Below, in pieces: positions 1-6,200 of a stretch of DNA of 6,449 nucleotides. The notes under the pieces are model-generated. The model was given only the letters and a program-made list of their open reading frames with translations. It was not told the DNA's origin and did not search any database. The stretch is taken from positions 1-6,449 of the forward strand of contig JASEHA010000138.1 of NCBI GenBank assembly GCA_030018795.1, in the 5' to 3' direction. Origin of the DNA: a bacterium (lineage in GTDB: Bacteria > UBA9089 > CG2-30-40-21). The position numbers and the translations under genes were made by a program. The number at the start of each line of letters is the position of its first letter. The first letter of the stretch is position 1.

Positions 1-40
1 TGATTGGTCGAACCGTAGGTATTGTGGTATCTCCTATCTG

Positions 41-90
41 TCAAGCTGGAAGCTTGAGTTACTTTAGTATCACAAGCATCCTGCTTGTGG
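41..90. repeat. Pair of REP-like palindromes upstream of the gene
   Basis: Two perfect inverted repeats with 3-nt loops lie 14 bp apart: TCAAGCT-gga-AGCTTGA (41-57, 7-bp stem) and CACAAGCA-tcc-TGCTTGTG (71-89, 8-bp stem). Both contain CAAGC-N5-GCTTG (42-56 and 73-87), with different middle pentamers (TGGAA and ATCCT). No T-run follows either stem, so they do not look like intrinsic terminators. They most resemble paired dispersed palindromes of the REP type seen in intergenic regions; that they are dispersed is inference. Confidence 0.6.
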
Positions 91-116
91 CTATTACCCT
101 GCATTACAAATTTATA

Positions 117-145
117 TTGCAAATTCCTGAAAAATAATGTAATAT
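117..145 (+). promoter_or_regulatory. Weak sigma70-like promoter, possibly giving a leaderless transcript
   Basis: TTGCAA (117-122, four of six matches to TTGACA) and TAATAT (140-145, four of six matches to TATAAT) are separated by 17 bp. Transcription would begin about 6-8 bases after the -10 box, at or just before the ATG at 153. This agrees with the absence of any purine-rich Shine-Dalgarno sequence upstream of the start. The region is AT-rich, so chance matches are likely. Confidence 0.3.
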
Positions 146-152
146 ATTACCT

Positions 153-239
153 ATGAAAAGGGAAAGGTATCAAGAATTAACTATCAAGACGGCTATTATC
201 ATTATTGCGTTCTGCATGCTGCCAGGCATTGCCATTGCC
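153..239 (+). other. Sec signal peptide (residues 1-29)
   Basis: The first residues show a basic n-region (K2, R3, R5, K12), a hydrophobic core (residues 13-23, rich in Ile and Ala) and a small-residue cleavage site, A27-I-A29 before S30-S31. This fits signal peptidase I cleavage after A29. There is no lipobox with Cys at +1, so a lipoprotein is unlikely. The protein is therefore exported through the inner membrane, in agreement with its calcium-binding and Ig-like modules. Confidence 0.85.
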
Positions 240-3200
240 TCGTCCAATCTGATGATCCTGAACAGTAAGGATATCCCTGAAATGAGGGATTGCATTGCCA
301 GACTTGAGGCAAAGGGGGCAAGGATAACCCATGTCTTTCCGCCCTGTGTGGTGATTGGAGATTTTTCGTCCGTTTTGCCTATCTCGTCTATCTCGGCAGT
401 CTCATCCATCTACCCTGTCTCTGCGTCTCTGCATGAGGAAGATAACCACAGGCAGGGATGCTTGTGCTACTATCAGGGCAGAGTGCCTGATGATGTCATC
501 CAGAGCGTGCCCCGCACATCATCTATAGGCATAAGAATATGGAATGCTCAGTTTGACTCTTTTGTCCCTTCTGTCCCTCCGCCAAAAGCACCAATATTAT
601 CTACCGAAGAACTGCCTCCCCCCTCAAACGATTGCCGAATCTTAAAAAAACAGCAGCCATTGACAGCTGCCCCTTACCTGAAGGCACCACCATATGGTGG
701 TGCCTTTTATGATACTTCTGTCTATATGGCTGGTAAGATAGCTGTAGGGATTATCCTGCCTGAAAGCAACGGAAATATAGAAAACTGGACAATGGATGAG
801 GTGAATAATGTCATCAGTGAGATACAGGCAGCCATGAATTGGTGGGCAGATATTGAACCAGCCAGCCAGCTCTCCTTTTATTACGATATCCATACCCCAT
901 TTGATGGCACTCAGAGTGTAAAAATAGCCACTGAACCAATTACTGCCAGCAATGAAGGGACATGGATTAAGCAGGTAATGAACGCTATTGGTTACAAGGA
1001 TCCTGGTCAGGGTATTGTCATGGATTACTTTTATTATGTGTTTGATTATAACAATGATATTCGAGATATGCTTGGCACACACTGGGCTTTTACCATATTT
1101 GTAGCTGATTCAAGCAATGATAAGGATGGGTGTTTCCCTGATAAAGGTTTTGCCTTTGCCTATCTGGGCGGGCCATTTATGGTTATGACCTATGATAATC
1201 AGAACTATGGGATTGATAACATGGATTCTGTCTGTGCTCATGAAACAGGACATATCTTTTATGCCTTGGATGAATACTTGGGAGCATCGTCAAAAACCGA
1301 ACGCAGCGGGTATTTGAATGTAATCAATAGCAACCATGCAAGCAATCCTGCAAGCGTTCCATGCATCATGAAAGGGCTTACCTCTCCATTTGCCAATCAT
1401 CAGGTATGTTGCCATACACGTGGACAGGTTGGGCTGTGGGATACGGATAATGATAATATTATCGATGTGCTTGACTCATTGCCTCAGGTTTCCCTGACAC
1501 CATACTCCCCTGACCCAACATCAAACCAGTTGCCAACATATACTGGTCATGCCATGGTAACGGCTGTGCCCAATAAAAACCCACAGGAAACCCCACCCCT
1601 TCATGATATAACCATTAACACCATCTCGCATGTCGAATACCAGATAATAAACAACGACGCATGGTCATCTGCTACGGCATTAGATGGGGTATTTGATGAG
1701 CCTGAAGAGGATTTTACCTTTACTGTGCCAACTGCACTTCCTGATGGAACATATACCTTTAGGGTAAGGGCAGTAGATTCTGCTGGCAATATCAGTAATT
1801 ATGCTATAGATACCCTGACCATTGAGACATACAACCATGCACCTGCCCCATTTTCTCTCATATTCCCAATAGATGCTGCTGTTATCGGCGTGCTTAAACC
1901 TGAGTTTGACTGGGAGGATACAATTGATATTGATACAAACGACGTTGTGTCATATACCCTATGGTATGCAAAGGATGCAGATTTTGCTTCCAAAACAGAG
2001 GTGACTGGATTGTCTTCAAGCAGATATATCCCCAGTGTTGACCTTGACTCTAATTCAACATACTACTGGAAGGTATATGCTGTTGATAAAAACGGCAATA
2101 AAACATGGAGCAGGCAGATATGGTCATTTTCTACCCAAAAGATTACCATCATCGTTGAAGCAACCCTTTCTTGCTTTGCAAACGAAATACCTACTACCCC
2201 GGTAGTAGGCGACCTGAATGGTGATGGACATCCAGAGATAGTCTTTGGCGGAATCAATATTTACGGATTTGCTACCTCAAGCCACCTATATGTGTTTAAG
2301 AAACATGCTGATAATCAGGTAGAGGAAGTCTGGATCAAATCCACAGACGGCAATTGCCTTGGCGTCAGCCTTGGAGATTTGAACAACGACGGCTTGCCTG
2401 AGATAGCTGTCTATACCTATAATCAGGTCCAAAACAGCGGCACACTGTCTGCTATAAATCCTGATGCAACTATTCGTTGGGCAACACGTATACCCAACAA
2501 CAGGACACAATTACACACTGATGCCCTGTATCAGCGAGATCCAAGCCTTGGGGATGTTAATGGCGACGGATGTTGTGATGTGGTTATCAATGCCTGCGAT
2601 GGAAGCCTCTGGGTCATAAGCGGCAAGGATGGAAAAGAGTTGTGGCACAAGGAATTCTCTGGCAATCTGACAGGATATTGCGGTAAGACCGCGGTTGTAG
2701 ACCTTGATAACGATGGCAAATCTGAGGTAATCATTGCTTCAACCAATCATTTTGGGGTGTATCGAAATGATGGCAGCCTATGGTGGCAGACTGAAGGGTG
2801 TGATTTTGCCATTGCTGACCTTGATGGGGATAAAAAACCAGAGATAGTGGTTATCGGCTATGTTGGTCTGGTGCAGGCATACCGATACGATGGCAAGATT
2901 TTCTGGTCGTGTCCATATAGCCTTGATGCTGCAGGACCTGGTATAGCTGATATTGATGGAGATGGAAAACCAGAGATAGTCCTGCCTGTTGAAAATAAAT
3001 ACATTTGTGCTCTCAACGGAGAGGATGGCAGCCTGTTGTGGAAAACAGAGGATCTCAACATGGGGGGAAAATGGAAAAATGGGGATATGGTAATTACTGA
3101 CCTTGATAATGATGGACTCATGGAAATAGTAGGCATGTCACAAAAAAAGGCAATTGTTCTCATAGACGCCAGAGGAGGCAAGGTAATTGCTAAGCTGGAT

Positions 3201-6200
3201 ATAAATATTGACTTTGCCAGCATGTCGCCTATCGTTGCTGATGTTGATAATGATGGTCATGCTGAGATCCTTGTCCCCTCAGGTGAAAGCAGCGATGCCA
3301 CATACAGGGGAAAGCTGATTGTCCTGGGTGATGATGCCTGTTGGAAAAACTGCCGTAAGGTATGGAATCAAGTCTCTTACTACATGACCAATATTGATGC
3401 AGAGCTTTTACCGACAACAGACCTTTGCCCATGGCTCACCCATAACACCTGGCGGGCACAGTTGCCAGAATTTACAGATGGTAATCGAGGGGTGGTTATG
3501 GGTATGATTACTGATACTCAAGGGCTGCCAGTATCTGGGGCAAGGGTTCAGGCAAGCCTGAATACCTCTGCTAATGGAACAGCTGTCTCCAAACCTGATG
3601 GAAGCTACAAGATTATTTTGCTTGTCCCTGCAAGCCATACTGTTTCTGTCTCAGCTGATGGATTTTTCCCGGCAACTAAGACCGATGTCTTAATTGTGCT
3701 GGGCAGTATCACCAATCATGTCGATTTCCAATTGGAGAAGATGCCTGATGAGGCATTCAGTGTCTCTGTCTTGCCAGGAACATATTCCCTGTCTATCTTT
3801 GAAACACATCTCCTTACAGCCGAGGTTACAGACAAAAACGGGAAAAAGGTATGTGATGGGACTCAAGTAATCTGGCAAACAGACAATGGGATGGTTAGTC
3901 CGGCAATATCATATACTATCAATGGGATAGCTGCCTCAACCTACATTGCTCCGGCCATGTCTGGAATGGCTACAGTAACTGCGATTGCATCCTCTACATC
4001 TATGCCGCAAGCCACATCTCAGATAACAATTAATGTAGGAACGCTCTACAGGCTTGAGCTATTGCCCCGGCAGGCAACTGTTCGAGCAGGTGAGACATGC
4101 AGCTTTACTGCTCAGGCTTATGATCGATCATGGCAGAAGATACCTGAAATAGAGTACCGATGGAATTTGTCAGCAGGGATGGGAACACTGTTTCAGGTTA
4201 CAGGTACAAGCAATACCTTTACTGCTGCAGGACAATTGGGAACAGAGACGATTGTGGTTAGTTGTCCAGCAGCATCACTGACAGAGGGTATGACAGCTAC
4301 GGCTATGATAAACATCATCCCAGGTGAATTGCACCACATTGTCATTATACCAGGGACATCAAGTGTTGAGGTGGGAAGTAGTGTGGAGCTTACAGCTTCA
4401 GGGTATGATCAATACAATAATCCTATTCCTTCACTTGAGTATAACTGGCAGATAGATTCACAACATGGAAGCCTTAGCACAGTAGCAGGCTCATCCACCA
4501 GATTCATAGCAGGGACAGTGCCAGGCACAACGACTATCATCGCCTCTCTGGGGACAATCACTGGATATGCTAAGATAACCATCATCCCTGGCAGGCTGCA
4601 CCATATCGTAATTGAGCCAAATATTGTTAGGGTACAGGCACAAACACAGCAGGTATTTTTTGCCAGAGGGTATGACCAATACAATAATCATCTGTCAGGA
4701 ATATTGTTTGATTGGACAGTTGACAATGGATTAGGGGATATCTCATCCCTGTCTGGTACCAAAACCATCCTGACAGCCGGAAAATTTATCATGGATGGCA
4801 GGATAACTGCCTCAAGTAATGATGTTTCAGGCTATGCCACAGTAACCATTACCCCTGGTGAACTGGGGTATTTCTGTTTTGAACATATCAGCAATCAACA
4901 GGCAGGCAAGGAATTTGCCATAACCATCACTGCCATGGACAAGGGTGGGAATATCATCAATAATTATAATGGGCAGGTAATATTGAGTGATGCTATCAAT
5001 ACCCTCGCCAATTTTATGGCTGGAACGTGGACAGGCACAGTAAACATTACCATGGCAACATGTGGCACAACCATCAGAGCAGAGGAACAAGACGGCAAAA
5101 CAGGCATAAGCAACCCGTTTGATGTCTTGCCAGCAAAGGTATCATGGATTGAGATTATCCCCAACTATCAGGAGGTAATGGTCTGTCAAACAACTACTAT
5201 TACAGCCATAGCATATGACCAATACAACAATCATATCGCTGAGGCATTATTTTCATGGATGATAGTACCGTCTGCCTCAGGAAGCATGGATGCAGGTATA
5301 TTTACTGCAGGCACAAGGACTGGCACATTGAGCTTGATTGCCTTGAGTAATGGAGAGCGTGCCACAGCAACCATTCGCATCATCTCAAGGGTAGTTGACC
5401 ACTTTGAGTTTGGTCATATCCCCCATCAAATAGCTGGCAATGGATTCCCTATAAGCATTACTGCCCATGACCGTTACCATAATCTTGTTGATACCTTTGT
5501 TGATAGCGTTAAGCTTTCAGATTCTACCGGCAGCATCATGCCTCAACACACAGGGGTATTCATCAATGGCTTATGGAACGGCACAATAACCATAAATAAC
5601 CTCATGCTTGGCTTGAACATTACCGCTACATCTCCAGGATTATCAGGGACAAGCAACCAGTTTTCTGCCCTGATTGACGATGATATTGGTGTCTCTACGA
5701 CTGGCTCTATTACGGTCACGTTTGATGCAGGTGCTATGAAAGGCACAGACTATTATCCCTTGATTACCCCTGATGCCTCATCCATTCATATTGAAATGGC
5801 AGATATTAAGCTTCATCAATATCCATGGATAAAACAAATGATGAGTATCGGGGTAAGTCTGGTTGATGGGGATAAGAAGCCGTTAGCAGCAGGATTTGAT
5901 GCTCCGGCAACCATGTCTGTTTTCTGTCAGGACAGTCTTGATGCGAAAAAGAGTATTCGGCTTTATCAACTTGATAATGATGAATGGCGGTATATTCCAA
6001 TACAGCATCGATTTGACCCGATCAATCAGCGGGTATGGTTTGCCATTCCTGCTCCCGGAACATATACCCTGACCATTCATGAGGCTCAACCAAACCTTGA
6101 GGCACTATCGGTTTATCCTGTTCCCTTCAAACAGGCATCCGGTGATACCCATATTATCTTCAAGGGATTGACAGAAGACAGCCTTATCCTGATATATGAT

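Noticed and set aside
41..89. Hairpins as terminator of an upstream gene or as a CRISPR fragment
   Set aside because: No T-run follows either stem, no coding tail is visible before them, and two short palindromes 31 bp apart with unequal centres do not form a repeat-spacer array.
642..1082. Minus-strand open frame of 146 codons
   Set aside because: It lies wholly antisense to the catalytic domain of the large gene, has no recognisable domain or ribosome-binding site, and its composition (Ile, His, Trp and Cys rich) is typical of an antisense shadow. The other minus-strand frames across the gene, for example 2858-3223, were rejected for the same reason.
1239..1280. Assignment to peptidase family M64 (IgA peptidase)
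   Set aside because: HExGH and DEY are shared, but the spacing between them is one residue shorter and the surrounding sequence does not let me confirm the family without a profile search.
3747..5675. Adhesin of the invasin/intimin class
   Set aside because: The Ig-like domains recall invasins, but there is no N-terminal beta-barrel, and a protease domain and a FlgD/T9SS-like tail are present instead.
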